From NCBI GenBank assembly GCA_039714535.1, contig JBDLJC010000013.1:11414-75413 (forward strand): a DNA stretch of 64,000 nt, written 5' to 3'. Under the pieces are notes generated by a model that ran no database searches, was not told the origin of the DNA, and saw only the letters and a list, made by a program, of their open reading frames with translations. Below are positions 35,470 through 45,145 of this stretch, one piece after another. This DNA is from JAGXFP01 sp039714535 (GTDB lineage: Bacteria; Desulfobacterota; Desulfobulbia; Desulfobulbales; JAGXFP01). A program made the position numbers and the translations under genes. Every line of letters begins with the position of its first letter. Position 1 is the first letter of the stretch.

Positions 35470-36609
35470 TTATATTGCGGCACTATCAACAATTTCGGAG
35501 GTATGTTTCTTGATCTTCAACCTGATCATACCCAGATTGGCGTCCTTTTCCGCAACAACAACCAGGAATGCATCTGTCCCAATCGGCGACAACATAACCG
35601 GTCCATCGTTATACTCAATCATACTCATGCTCAAAGCGCCTTTGCCAAGCTGGGTTCCCATAGATTCCGAGGCGCCAAAGCCACTGGAGGCTATAGCGCC
35701 AATCATCTCGGTATCAATCCCGGAAATGGCAATACTATCCAGCAAAAAGCCGTCCCTACCTACCAGACAAGCGGTGTTCACCCCTGGTATATTGGTAAAC
35801 TCAGTCAAAACTTCTTTTAAATCAGCCATATCATCCTCCTTTTTGGCATTATCTTCCTCGACCTCAACTATACTATCTTCATTACCAGAATTTTCTCCAC
35901 CATCTCCAGAGCCACTTTTCTCATCCGAGCGCCGCATTCCTTCGATCAACAGCGCCTCAACCGGGGCAGCGATTGTGTGCTCCGGCATATTTGTGACATT
36001 GATGCTGTCAAGCAGTCCGCCGGTAAACTCCATTATCTGATAAAAGGCCTCTTCACCTTCAAGATCGTCACAAATGGCATGGACGACCTGGCCATTTTCA
36101 AAATATATTATGCCCTGCCGATCTCCATCCTTGACCCTGAGGGCGGAATTAACCCCGGAAAGCGCCTTGATCTGGATCACATCGGTCAGGCCAACTCCGG
36201 CAACAGTGCCCCTGAACATGTTGTCTTCCTTGATAGCAAGGGTCACCATTTCACGCAGATCGTTGATATCAAAAGGTTTTTCAAGAAAATGCAGACTGCC
36301 CTTCAGAATAGCTTCCTTTTTATATTCATTGGAAGGAAACGCGGTCATAACTATGACAGAGGTATAGGGATAACGGTTTTTAATTTCGATAAGAAGGTCC
36401 AGGCCACTGATTCCCGGCATCTTGATATCGGTAATCACCAAATCGATCTTTTCGGAGTTACTCAGGATTTCCAGAGCTTCTTCGCCTGAAGAGGCGGCAG
36501 ATATATCAACCTGAAGAGACTCATTGCAGAGATTATTCTGCAGTGACCACAATATGTCTTCTTCATCGTCAACAATCAGGACTTTTTTAAGTTGCTCTTT
36601 TCCACTCAC
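35470..36609 (-). CDS. Response regulator with PATAN (DUF4388) and Roadblock/LC7 domains
   Basis: 379 residues if it starts at GTG 36609 (GGCGG 7 bases upstream); a TTG at 36663 is an alternative. Domain order: REC receiver (KVLIVDDEEDILW with DD, LVITDIKMPG with the phospho-Asp, VMTAFPS, and LEKPFD with the Lys); PATAN/DUF4388-like (DVIQIKALSGVNSALRVKDGDRQGIIYFENGQVVHA); an acidic linker (SGSGDGGENSGNEDS); and a C-terminal Roadblock domain (FTNIPGVNTACLVGRDGFLLDS to MIRLKIKKHT). No DNA-binding output is present, so protein-protein signalling is expected, perhaps to a small Ras-like GTPase as in MglB. It follows the NtrC-type gene by about 260 bp. Confidence 0.83.
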   Translation of the reverse strand: MSGKEQLKKVLIVDDEEDILWSLQNNLCNESLQVDISAASSGEEALEILSNSEKIDLVITDIKMPGISGLDLLIEIKNRYPYTSVIVMTAFPSNEYKKEAILKGSLHFLEKPFDINDLREMVTLAIKEDNMFRGTVAGVGLTDVIQIKALSGVNSALRVKDGDRQGIIYFENGQVVHAICDDLEGEEAFYQIMEFTGGLLDSINVTNMPEHTIAAPVEALLIEGMRRSDEKSGSGDGGENSGNEDSIVEVEEDNAKKEDDMADLKEVLTEFTNIPGVNTACLVGRDGFLLDSIAISGIDTEMIGAIASSGFGASESMGTQLGKGALSMSMIEYNDGPVMLSPIGTDAFLVVVAEKDANLGMIRLKIKKHTSEIVDSAAI

Positions 36610-36872
36610 TTGTTTCACCGCCTGCTGATTTTTTTTCACATAAGCCGGTAATCGGCCTAACAATTGCGACCAGCCCTAACAAAGATAGTTGCATCATTTT
36701 AGAGATATTAGTCTTCAACAAGCGTGCCAATTATTATTAAGCCAGAAGGAGATGACCTTTATCAACGCAATAACAATAGGTTGTGAAAGCAAGGGATAGG
36801 GAGAGGAAAATAATATCGGGTAAGACTCTAGAGACAGACTGAATAGTTTTTGACCAGGTGGCCAGAAAACGT

Positions 36873-38186
36873 TCAATCCTTTAATTTCTCTCTGAGGGTA
36901 GTGCGAGAGATATCAAGGATCCGGGCAGCCTCTGACTTGTTATTACCAGTTTGGAGCAGGACCTTTTTAATATACTGGCTTTCCATTTGGCGTAGCGTAA
37001 CCAGCTTATCATCCGCAACATTTCTATCTTCGGCATGGCTGAGATCAAGACCGATCGGCGTGGCCCATTCCCGCTGACAATAGATCACGGTTCGTTCAAT
37101 AATATTTTTAAGCTCCCGGATATTGCCAGGCCAAGCGTAGTCACGGAGGAGCTGATCTGCCTGGGGGGAGAACCCTTTGATATCCTTCTTCATTTCCCTG
37201 GCAAAGTGGCGCAGGAAATGATCTGCCAGAAGTATGACATCCCCTCCTCTTTCCCGTAGAGGCGGGATCATCAGACTGATAACGTTAAGTCGGTAGAAAA
37301 GATCCTCCCGGAATCGGCCCTGCCTGACTTCCTCGGCAATATCGGCATTGGTAGCCGCCACAATCCTGACGTTCACCTGGATATCCTTGACCCCCCCAAC
37401 TCTCCTGAAGGTCGACTCCTCAACAACCCGCAAAAGTTTAGGCTGAAGTTCAAGGGGCAAATTACCTATCTCGTCGAGGAAGAGTACGCCACCATCGGCA
37501 ATCTCCACCAAGCCCTTTCTAGTTTCACGGGCATCGGTGAAGGCCCCTTTTTCGTTGCCGAACAATTCCGCTTCGATGATATTGGCCGAGAGAGTTCCAC
37601 AGTCAACCTTGGCAAAAACCCCACCCTCAGCGCCAGCCAGCCGATGTATTGCCCGGGCAACCATTTCCTTGCCGGTTCCGGTTTCCCCGGTGATAAGCAC
37701 CGGCACCTTAACCTTGGCAGCGGTTTGGATATCATCCTTCAACTGGATCATGCTGCGGCTGTTGCCCATAAGATTCAGAGAGGCGCTCTTCTCTCTTGAA
37801 GAAAGGGTCTCCTGCCGGGCGGAGAGACTCCCGACCATCAGCCGGTTGAGAACATGTCTGAATTCAACCACATCAAAGGGTTTGAGAATATAATCAACTG
37901 CTCCTGATTTCAGGGAATTAACTGCTGACCTGGCATCATCATTACCGGTAAGCATAACAATTTCAACATCAGGGGCGATATCATGGATGACACTTATCAG
38001 CTCGATGCCGTTAGCATCCGGCAACCCGATATCAAGAAAAACCAAATCGATCAACTGGCATTCCAGCAGTTGCAGGCCTGCCGCACCGTTCTCCGCTGCA
38101 AAGGGCTTATATCCCGCCCCCTTAACCAGATCGCAAAGCGATAACCGCAAATCCTCGGAATCCTCTATAATCAGTACTTTTCCCAT
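36873..38186 (-). CDS. NtrC-family sigma-54 response regulator
   Basis: 437 residues. REC domain (VLIIEDSEDL, VFLDIGLPDANG with phospho-Asp, LKPFD), then an AAA+ central domain with ITGETGTGKEMVARAIH, the GAFTDA loop, LFLDEIGNLP, ATNADI and FREDLFYRLNV, and a Fis-type helix-turn-helix (SEAARILDISRTTLREKL). The sigma-54 contact loop reads GAFTDA rather than GAFTGA, a known variant that may alter sigma-54 contacts. ATG at 38186 lies 3 bp after the histidine kinase stop, so the two form a two-component pair. Confidence 0.93.
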   Translation of the reverse strand: MGKVLIIEDSEDLRLSLCDLVKGAGYKPFAAENGAAGLQLLECQLIDLVFLDIGLPDANGIELISVIHDIAPDVEIVMLTGNDDARSAVNSLKSGAVDYILKPFDVVEFRHVLNRLMVGSLSARQETLSSREKSASLNLMGNSRSMIQLKDDIQTAAKVKVPVLITGETGTGKEMVARAIHRLAGAEGGVFAKVDCGTLSANIIEAELFGNEKGAFTDARETRKGLVEIADGGVLFLDEIGNLPLELQPKLLRVVEESTFRRVGGVKDIQVNVRIVAATNADIAEEVRQGRFREDLFYRLNVISLMIPPLRERGGDVILLADHFLRHFAREMKKDIKGFSPQADQLLRDYAWPGNIRELKNIIERTVIYCQREWATPIGLDLSHAEDRNVADDKLVTLRQMESQYIKKVLLQTGNNKSEAARILDISRTTLREKLKD

Positions 38187-38189
38187 AGA

Positions 38190-40178
38190 TCAATCAACAC
38201 TGAAGAAGAGAGTAAAGATGGTTCCCTCACCCTTGTAGCTTTCAACTTTAATACTGGCATTATTCTCTTTAAGTATCCTGAAAACTATCGCCATCCCCAG
38301 CCCGGTGCCATTATGTTTGGTAGTAAAAAATGGTTCGAAGACCCTCTCAACCATCTCTGCCGACATCCCGCAACCACTGTCCTTGAAATAAACAACGACA
38401 TAATTGCTGTTTTTGTCCAACCACAGGGACTGTTCATAATCAAACTTATCACTGTTGTTTTCTATATATTCAGCCCAGAGGAGCATTGTACCATTCTGCT
38501 TGATCGCGTCTATGGCGTTTAGCATCAGATTCAGAAAAACCTGCTGAATCTGGTTGGAATCGACCATAATATCAGGTAGTTGTTCCCCATACTCCTCCTT
38601 AAAAGAAATACCGCACTTCATCATCTTATTTTGCATAAATGGCCTGATCTCATCGACGATACTAACCAGAGAGACTTTTTCTTTTTTGGGCTTGGGAGGT
38701 CTGGCATAGGTAAAAAAATCGGTCAGCAGAACGTTCAACCTCTCAACCTGCCTGATGATCCGGCCTATATACTCTTTCTTGCTGTCTTGTTCCTCAAGCT
38801 GCTCCTCGATGATCTGGGCCATGGTCATTATGCCGGCCAGGGGATTCCTGACCTCGTGAGCAACCGCTGAAGCAATCTCGGCAATGGTGCTGAAGCGGTT
38901 CATCTTCTCCATTTCCGACTGAATATTTTTGTAGGAAGTGATATCGCTGAAATTCAGAATAATGCCCTGCTCTAACTCCGCATCATCGCCTCTGGGCACA
39001 GCCACATATTCGAATACCCTCTGTCTGCCATCAGTCGGTTCTATCAATATTTCACTACGCCCCAGCTCATTCGCTGATTTTGCGATGGTCAAAAGATCTG
39101 CGGCCTCTTCACCAAATATTTCAGGCAATTTTTTGCCGTCAATCGCCCCGTCATAAATCGGGCTGATAAATTGTCGGGCCGCCGGGTTGCTTTTTTCTAC
39201 TCGACCGCTCTTGTCAAGAATGAGAAGGCCGCTGGCCAAATTAAAGATAATTGATTCGTTGAAACTTTTTTCGCTGTCAAGGTCATTGATCGTCACCTTC
39301 AGGCCTTCAACCAGATCTTCCAACTGCGACTCCATTTTTTGCCGCGCTATAATACCGCCGACAACATTGGCAATAGCCTTCAGGGTATCTATCTCCAAGG
39401 CAGTAGCCCGATGCCCCTCTTCTATATACAAGGCGATAACACCCTGAACCGCATCATTAATTAGGATTGGCACGCAGTAGTGGCCATGGGGTTTCATCTT
39501 CTCAAAAATGAAATCGTGGGATTCATCAATACATTCAACAAATTGAATTTCGCCCTCCGCAGCGGCCCTGCCGCAGTGGCATTTGCCGAAAGGCACTTGG
39601 CAACAGGTCGCGATCTGTTGCTCCGAAAAACCCCTCTGGACCTTCAGTTCCAAAACACCTGGCTTATCACCGGTTAGGTGGATTGCCCCGCTGGGCAGAA
39701 GCTTGATGGTGGGAATGGAGAGGATCAGATCAAGAATGAGTTCCAATTGTTTGTCAAACGGGGTTTTTTGCAAACAAACATTGAGAATGGAATTAATTAC
39801 ACCCTGTTTCTGGTAGGCATTAAGTAGTTCACTTTCCCGCTGCCATCGATTTGAAACATCCCTGGCAAAAACTGCATAAATGGAATTATCACCGGAACTG
39901 ATCTTTGAGAAATTAAACTCAAAAGGAACAACTACACCGTCACGACGTGTAAAAGTTACGACGGTATCCTTCTGGGGTTCCTGCTCTAAATGCGAGAAAA
40001 AAGTCCCACTATTTCCACTATTCAGAATGACAACATCATCCAGATGTTTGCCGACCGCCTCGTCACTGGTCCAACCGAAAACAGACTCTGCGGTGTTATT
40101 CCAAGCAGAGACAACACCCGTTCTTTCAACGGAGATAATTGCTACCGAAGCGTTCTCAATGATAAGTTTACTTTCCAT
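38190..40178 (-). CDS. PAS-GAF-PAS sensor histidine kinase paired with the NtrC-type regulator
   Basis: 662 residues from ATG 40178 (AGGTGGGG just upstream); no membrane segments. First PAS at about 5-110 (SVAIISVERTGVVSAWNNTAESVFGW), GAF-like domain at about 130-290 with VPFGKCHCGRAAAEGE, second PAS with FNLASGLLILDKSGRVEKSNPAA, then HisKA with IASAVAHEVRNPLAGIM and HATPase motifs NLMLNAIDAI, DSGCGM and GTGLGMAIV. Cys in the GAF (VPFGKCHCG) is typical of the subfamily and could bind a ligand. Cytosolic sensing is expected; the stimulus is unknown. Confidence 0.92.
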   Translation of the reverse strand: MESKLIIENASVAIISVERTGVVSAWNNTAESVFGWTSDEAVGKHLDDVVILNSGNSGTFFSHLEQEPQKDTVVTFTRRDGVVVPFEFNFSKISSGDNSIYAVFARDVSNRWQRESELLNAYQKQGVINSILNVCLQKTPFDKQLELILDLILSIPTIKLLPSGAIHLTGDKPGVLELKVQRGFSEQQIATCCQVPFGKCHCGRAAAEGEIQFVECIDESHDFIFEKMKPHGHYCVPILINDAVQGVIALYIEEGHRATALEIDTLKAIANVVGGIIARQKMESQLEDLVEGLKVTINDLDSEKSFNESIIFNLASGLLILDKSGRVEKSNPAARQFISPIYDGAIDGKKLPEIFGEEAADLLTIAKSANELGRSEILIEPTDGRQRVFEYVAVPRGDDAELEQGIILNFSDITSYKNIQSEMEKMNRFSTIAEIASAVAHEVRNPLAGIMTMAQIIEEQLEEQDSKKEYIGRIIRQVERLNVLLTDFFTYARPPKPKKEKVSLVSIVDEIRPFMQNKMMKCGISFKEEYGEQLPDIMVDSNQIQQVFLNLMLNAIDAIKQNGTMLLWAEYIENNSDKFDYEQSLWLDKNSNYVVVYFKDSGCGMSAEMVERVFEPFFTTKHNGTGLGMAIVFRILKENNASIKVESYKGEGTIFTLFFSVD

Positions 40179-40350
40179 TTCCCCACCTAAAAAACCATCA
40201 GGACAACAAAGAAATACCACACTGTAGCACAATCTCACATATTCACAGCATGGCTACATACTGTCAAGTATAAATAAATCTTAGAGTCATGCTAATCAAG
40301 CAACTATGAGTGGAGCAGAGCCAGCTTCAGAACCACATCTACACAAGAGG

Positions 40351-41163
40351 CTACAGGAGTTGGGCAAGGAGAGCATGAATATGACCATTGGTGGCCAAAA
40401 CTTCCGGAACATAAGGGGTCCAACGCCCACTTCTAAAGTCAGTAACACAGCCCCCGGCTTCTTTAACCAACAGCTGCCCGGCTGCGGTATCCCAAGGTTT
40501 AAGATTAGTTTCCCAGAAACCATCCAGCCGCCCGCAGGCAACATAGGCAAGATCCAAGGCCGCCGCTCCGGCCCGGCGGACATCCCTGACAGCCGGCAAC
40601 ACGCGGTGCAATTGGGACATTATCTGTTCAAGGTTACCCTGGATATCATAGGGGAAGCCGGTGGCCACCAGACTCTCTATCAGAGAATCACTTCCTGAAA
40701 CATTAATCCGGTGGCCGTTCAGCCAAGCCCCTCCTCCCTGCCAGACGGAGAACAGCTCGTCTAAGATGGGGCAATAGACAACTCCAGCTTGAGTAACTTG
40801 ATCAACGCTGTAGGCGATGGAGACGCAGAAGTAAGGAAAACCATGGGCAAAGTTAGTGGTACCGTCCAAAGGGTCGACAATCCAGACCGGGCCTGCTGGG
40901 ATGTTTTCATAATTAGAATTCGATTCCTCCGCCAAAACATTGCTCCCGGGAAACCGTTGCGCCAATATTGCCAGAATAGCCTTTTCAGAGGCAATATCTG
41001 CCTCAGTCACCAGGTCAATGGCCCCTTTGAGCCTGATCTGGTGGGGGTTGTCATACATATCCCGAATGATCCCACCGGCTTCTAGCGCTGCGGTGGTTGC
41101 AGCTCTTAGCAACAGGGCAAGATCATGATCACACCCTTCCAGACATTTTTCTATTCTCTCCAT
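40351..41163 (-). CDS. suhB: Inositol monophosphatase family protein
   Basis: 270 residues from ATG 41163 (AGG upstream); ten codons further upstream are unlikely. Metal-binding segments of the IMPase family are complete: DLVTEADIASE, NVLAEES, VWIVDPLDGTTNFAHG and the late PWDTAAGQLLVKEAGG. It dephosphorylates inositol-1-phosphate or related substrates; SuhB also acts in rRNA transcription in enterobacteria. Substrate not determinable here. Confidence 0.92.
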   Translation of the reverse strand: MERIEKCLEGCDHDLALLLRAATTAALEAGGIIRDMYDNPHQIRLKGAIDLVTEADIASEKAILAILAQRFPGSNVLAEESNSNYENIPAGPVWIVDPLDGTTNFAHGFPYFCVSIAYSVDQVTQAGVVYCPILDELFSVWQGGGAWLNGHRINVSGSDSLIESLVATGFPYDIQGNLEQIMSQLHRVLPAVRDVRRAGAAALDLAYVACGRLDGFWETNLKPWDTAAGQLLVKEAGGCVTDFRSGRWTPYVPEVLATNGHIHALLAQLL

Positions 41164-41277
41164 TCCATCACCTTTGGCGTAATGACGTTGCACTTTGCCA
41201 AGTGGGGTTTGCCCGCAACCGACTACCCATCAACTATCACAGGAACTACATTTAGCCCCAACTTCTCGTTATTTTTA

Positions 41278-41595
41278 TTAAATCTTATCGCACCGCACAA
41301 CCGGATATTTTTCGCTGTTCTTGACGATCTTATCATGGGCGGCCAGGACAGGATCAAGGCCAAGCTTGTCGGCCAGATTAACGAGATAGATAAGAACATC
41401 ACCTATCTCATCTTTAACCTTCAGCAATTTTTCTTTCGAGATATTCCGACTTTCCTCTTCGGACAGCCACTGGAAATGTTCCGCCAATTCTGCGACCTCA
41501 ACCACCAGGGCCATTGCAAGATTTTTGGGGGAATGGAATTTATCCCAGCCCCTCTCTTCTCTGAACAGCTGAACCTTCTTTAATAACTCATCCAT
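41278..41595 (-). CDS. MazG-like nucleotide pyrophosphohydrolase
   Basis: 105 residues of the all-alpha NTP pyrophosphatase fold, the size of the single-domain MazG-related/dCTP pyrophosphatase group. The magnesium-binding EVAELAEHFQW and DEIGDVLIYLVNLAD repeats are visible, with the earlier LFREERGW motif. It cleaves non-canonical or excess dNTPs to NMP and pyrophosphate. ATG at 41595. Confidence 0.9.
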   Translation of the reverse strand: MDELLKKVQLFREERGWDKFHSPKNLAMALVVEVAELAEHFQWLSEEESRNISKEKLLKVKDEIGDVLIYLVNLADKLGLDPVLAAHDKIVKNSEKYPVVRCDKI

Positions 41596-41685
41596 CTGGT
41601 TGCCCCATCCTGATCACCGTAAAGACGGTCAGGTTCATCTCAGGTCTGCAGGTAAATCAAGCAACCGGCAGGCGCCTAATGAATC

Positions 41686-42852
41686 TTAATACATCTCGTA
41701 TTTAGCCAGAACTCCATCAAGCCCGCCATTTCTAAGCGATAATCTCTGTGACGTTTTAAGGCCGATCATCTTCAGCATCTCCCGTTTGCCGTAATACAGG
41801 TAAACCTCGGAGCCCCGGCATTTATGTTTCAGAAAACTACCGAACTCCTTCAAAAGCCCGGCGGTTTTTTCTTTGTCCCCAATCCTGATCCCATAGGGGG
41901 GATTACAGACAATGGTCGAATTTTCGATCGGATCACCATCCACAAACGAGCACCGCTTTACAACCACATCTGTGCCGTTCGGCAGTAAATTCAGGTTGGA
42001 ACGGGCGGCGGTCGCCGCCTCTTTTGATATATCTGAGCCACGGATCAACCCCTCCGGCAGATCTGTGATATCACGATCAATCTTGCGCCGGAGATCCTGC
42101 CATTTCTGCCGATCAAAATCAGGCATGCTCTCAAAGCCAAACCTCTTGCGCAGGTATCCGGCCGGCACCCGGCACGAACTCATCAAAGCTTCACAGAGCA
42201 AGGTCCCGGAGCCACACATCGGGTCAACCAGCGGCCGCTTACCATCCCAGCCGCTGAGCCGAATAATTGCCGCCGCCAAGGTTTCCTGCATAGGCGCCGC
42301 CACCGCATTTTGCCGATAGCCCCGCCGATGCAAGGCCCCGCCGGAACCATCTATACTGATCACCGCCCGGTTATTGTCTATATGCAGATTGAGCAATAGA
42401 TCAGGATTCTGCCGGTCAACATCCGGGCGGCTGCCAAATTTGTCGCGAAAATGGTCGACTATCGCATCTTTCAAACACAGGGCGGCATATTGCGAATGTT
42501 TGATTTTGCTGTTGGCCACCGTCGCCGATATTGCAAAGCTCCCGGTTTTGTTGAGCAAGATCTCCCACGGCAGGGTGCGGGCCGTCTTGTAAAGATACTT
42601 GGGACTGTGGCAATCAAAGGAGAGCAGTGGCGCCAATATCCTGCTGCAGAGCCGGGACTGATAAACAATCCCGTAAAGGACATCGGGAGCGGCACTGAAA
42701 TGGATGCCCCGATAAACCGGCTCCGCATCAAGAGCTCCTAATGAGGTCAACTCCTCGGCCCCTTCCTTCTCCAGACCTTCGGCAATCGTGGCAAAAAAAC
42801 GATTATGCTTCTGGTAGGCAAATACTTGATCATGCAGTTCTGATCTTTTCAC
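41686..42852 (-). CDS. THUMP-domain class I RNA methyltransferase (RlmL/YpsC type)
   Basis: 388 residues. N-terminal THUMP domain (FFATIAEGLEKEGAEEL to LLLNLHIDNNRAVISID), then a Rossmann methyltransferase with MCGSGTLLCEA and the NPPYG catalytic motif. Family members make m2G2445 in 23S rRNA. The C-terminal RlmK-like half of E. coli RlmL is missing, as in the shorter YpsC-type proteins. It begins with GTG 42852; GAGAG lies about 9 bases upstream. Confidence 0.9.
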   Translation of the reverse strand: MKRSELHDQVFAYQKHNRFFATIAEGLEKEGAEELTSLGALDAEPVYRGIHFSAAPDVLYGIVYQSRLCSRILAPLLSFDCHSPKYLYKTARTLPWEILLNKTGSFAISATVANSKIKHSQYAALCLKDAIVDHFRDKFGSRPDVDRQNPDLLLNLHIDNNRAVISIDGSGGALHRRGYRQNAVAAPMQETLAAAIIRLSGWDGKRPLVDPMCGSGTLLCEALMSSCRVPAGYLRKRFGFESMPDFDRQKWQDLRRKIDRDITDLPEGLIRGSDISKEAATAARSNLNLLPNGTDVVVKRCSFVDGDPIENSTIVCNPPYGIRIGDKEKTAGLLKEFGSFLKHKCRGSEVYLYYGKREMLKMIGLKTSQRLSLRNGGLDGVLAKYEMY

Positions 42853-43219
42853 AATTTCAATCTCTCTAATTTACAAAGAAAGGCAATAAACCTTTTTCCT
42901 TCATTTTCTATTGTAGGCAACTAGGCCAATAACAATTTCAGGTTGAATTATCTGCAACCACAATTATTTTCCAGCCTCTTTGGTCTACCCAAGCAGCATC
43001 AAGGGCCACCCTCCGACATCCAACGCCAAACCGGGATTATGTGGCAAATGTTTCAAGCAGCTCGCACGTACCTTGCCAAGGTTCAAACTTTAAAATTTAT
43101 CAAAAAATTACTGGGCATTGTGGTTGTAGAAATTAGACATTGCTCTCATCAACTTCTAGCAGGATAGGGAAACTGTAGTACCAATATATGAAACCTAAAA
43201 GCAGGAAAGGAGACTCTCC
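42853..43219. other. 367-bp AT-rich intergenic region
   Basis: Separates the conserved housekeeping block from the AT-rich PIN/ASCH cassette. A 74-codon plus-strand frame within it (42943-43167) has no ribosome site and no recognisable product. No tRNA, direct repeat pair or integrase is visible that would mark an insertion end. Confidence 0.4.
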
Positions 43220-43639
43220 CTACAATATCTCCGTGATTTGTGAAAGCACATCCTCTTTTAAATAGCAAAAAGATTGAGGTGGTCGAAAATTACTCCCAAA
43301 AAGATCTTTAGGATCCAGACCACTTTCAAGTTGTTTTATGTTTGTAAGTTCTATAGCTACGGGGTTTTTGCTATCAGCAAGGTAAGAGAACAGCTTTCTC
43401 CGACTAATCCCACCGCCCTTTTCCATTGCCAAACTCCAGAGCCTGGCCCGGGTGCCACTATATACTTCTTTAATTTCTGCTACAGCCACAATTCTCTGGA
43501 TTGGTGACGTGGCATAAATCACCATGTATTTAACAGGCCTCACAACCCAACTTCGCCTAAACTCCAGCCTCTTTTCCCCGGACAGGATCTTCTCCGTATA
43601 GCCAGGATGAATTGAAATAAGAACTGCTTTATCTTCCAT
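43220..43639 (-). CDS. ASCH/PUA-like small RNA-binding protein
   Basis: 139 residues. The opening LISIHPGYTEKILSGEKRLEFRRSW is the ASCH-fold signature (hxIxPxYxxxIxxGxKxxEFRr), and it continues with the strand pair VKYMVIYATSPIQRIVAVAEIKEVYSG. The ASCH superfamily is PUA-like and is predicted to bind RNA. ATG at 43639 overlaps the end of the PIN-GNAT gene by 11 bp, so the two are translated together. The end (FRPPQSFCYL) matches the COG4933-type group. Likely the regulatory or partner subunit of the upstream fusion protein. Confidence 0.8.
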   Translation of the reverse strand: MEDKAVLISIHPGYTEKILSGEKRLEFRRSWVVRPVKYMVIYATSPIQRIVAVAEIKEVYSGTRARLWSLAMEKGGGISRRKLFSYLADSKNPVAIELTNIKQLESGLDPKDLFGSNFRPPQSFCYLKEDVLSQITEIL

Positions 43640-45104
43640 TCTCTAACACCATCTCAAAAGCTCTATCTGTTATCCCAGTAATACTTTGTGGCCGATCTTT
43701 AAGAACTCCATGATCGACTAGCCAACCACGTGACAAAGGGCTCCGAAGATGTCCAACCAAACGAAACAACATAACTCTGGTTGGTTTCTTTGCCTTCTCT
43801 CTAATCTCATCCATTGAATATACTGTTCGACGTTTGACCCGACGAGCTATAATATCGGCGTCCTCAATTGTTTCGTAACTCTCAACAATGCCAATACTGG
43901 TCAAACACTGCTCATCTGCCGACCGATATATCAGCACTATATCTCCAGGGTTAATAAGCTTCGTTTGAGAATGACACAGATATGCTAGTTTGATAGCGTT
44001 CCCAACGTCACTGGTTCGTGGGAAAAGTCTCTGCTGCGGGTCATCGGGAGAAACATAATCCGGAAAAAGAATTTTATGGAACCTAGGTTGAATTGGTATT
44101 ACAAACTTTCTAATAGCATGGTCAAAGCGATAATGAGGGAAGAAATCTCTCATATATCTGAAGGGATCCTCTTCAAGATCAGGTGGTGACTGAGGATGTC
44201 TTTTAAGATAAACCGCATCTCTCCCCCCAGAACCAGGGTGAGTACCTACGTGATGAAATCCGAAGTCTTCAAGCATATCAAAAAGAAACCGTTGCTCGTC
44301 CTCATCGCCATGGATAAATATATTTTCCAATCTATTTGCAGTTGCATAGCGAAAAGCCGCCTTCAGAAACAACTCTCCAATTTTTCTACCCCGAACTCCC
44401 TGGCCAACTTTAAAGGTACTCAGTTTTAGAGCAGGGCCTTCAAGTCTTAATCCTTCTTCGGTTATTGTCTCGTTGTCCTGTTGTACATAAATGCAGATGG
44501 CACCGATTACTTCGGGCTGTTCCCAAGCAACCCAAGCCTTATTATTCTCGCGAGCCTTTCTTTTAAACCATTTATCAAATGGTGGGTAGTCATCCCGCAG
44601 GCTATTAAAAAAATTACCATTTAGATAGGGGGTAAGTGTGTATAAAAAGACATCCTCGATATTAGGTAACTGGATAGAGGTCTTATCATACAACCTACGT
44701 AACCAGTCCTCAACCGTCTGAATTGTATAAACATCCTGCGATAGCCCGAGTTCCCTGGCTTTTTTGTGCATGCCCTGATCTTCAGTGACCAACGCATGCA
44801 CAGCATCACACTCAAGGGCATACAAGATTTCGTTGTCAACAGCGTCATTCGGGGATGTCTCTGGAGTATTCCTAGGACATCTCGGAGGGTTTTCCAATCG
44901 GGAGTATTGTTGAAGTCGCTCTAGGGTTTGCTGCTGTCGCTGGATATTTGTGTCACGTTGTATATCAGACTCAGAAGATGGGTGATATACAAGCTGGTGA
45001 CTGTTCTCATTAGCTAGACGAACAAAATTGGCTAGATTATGCACCAAAGGAAGCTGAGAATCTTCCAACGGAATAAGGATGTTAGTATCAAGTAGAAAGC
45101 GCAT
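43629..45104 (-). CDS. PIN nuclease - GNAT acetyltransferase - PUA/EVE-like fusion
   Basis: 491 residues from ATG 45104. Residues 1-140 are PIN-like: RFLLDTNILIPLED with the first Asp, NDAVDNEILYALECDAVHALVTEDQGMHKKARELG with further acidic positions. Residues about 190-315 are GNAT-like, with acetyl-CoA site VGQGVRGRKIGELFLKAAF and EDFGFHHVGTH. Residues about 320-490 look PUA/EVE-like (INPGDIVLIYRS, CLTSIGIVESYE). Thus an RNA-cleaving fold, an acetyl-transfer fold and an RNA-binding fold sit in one chain. Together with the overlapping ASCH gene it looks like a toxin, RNA-modification or defence module. Domain assignments are from motifs only. Confidence 0.78.
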   Translation of the reverse strand: MRFLLDTNILIPLEDSQLPLVHNLANFVRLANENSHQLVYHPSSESDIQRDTNIQRQQQTLERLQQYSRLENPPRCPRNTPETSPNDAVDNEILYALECDAVHALVTEDQGMHKKARELGLSQDVYTIQTVEDWLRRLYDKTSIQLPNIEDVFLYTLTPYLNGNFFNSLRDDYPPFDKWFKRKARENNKAWVAWEQPEVIGAICIYVQQDNETITEEGLRLEGPALKLSTFKVGQGVRGRKIGELFLKAAFRYATANRLENIFIHGDEDEQRFLFDMLEDFGFHHVGTHPGSGGRDAVYLKRHPQSPPDLEEDPFRYMRDFFPHYRFDHAIRKFVIPIQPRFHKILFPDYVSPDDPQQRLFPRTSDVGNAIKLAYLCHSQTKLINPGDIVLIYRSADEQCLTSIGIVESYETIEDADIIARRVKRRTVYSMDEIREKAKKPTRVMLFRLVGHLRSPLSRGWLVDHGVLKDRPQSITGITDRAFEMVLENGR

Positions 45105-45145
45105 ATCCAATAAAGGTAGCTATTGACTTACGTATAAGAAACAAT

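Noticed and set aside
42943..43167. 74-codon plus-strand frame between the THUMP methyltransferase and the ASCH gene
   Set aside because: No ribosome site, no recognisable domain and AT-rich intergenic composition.
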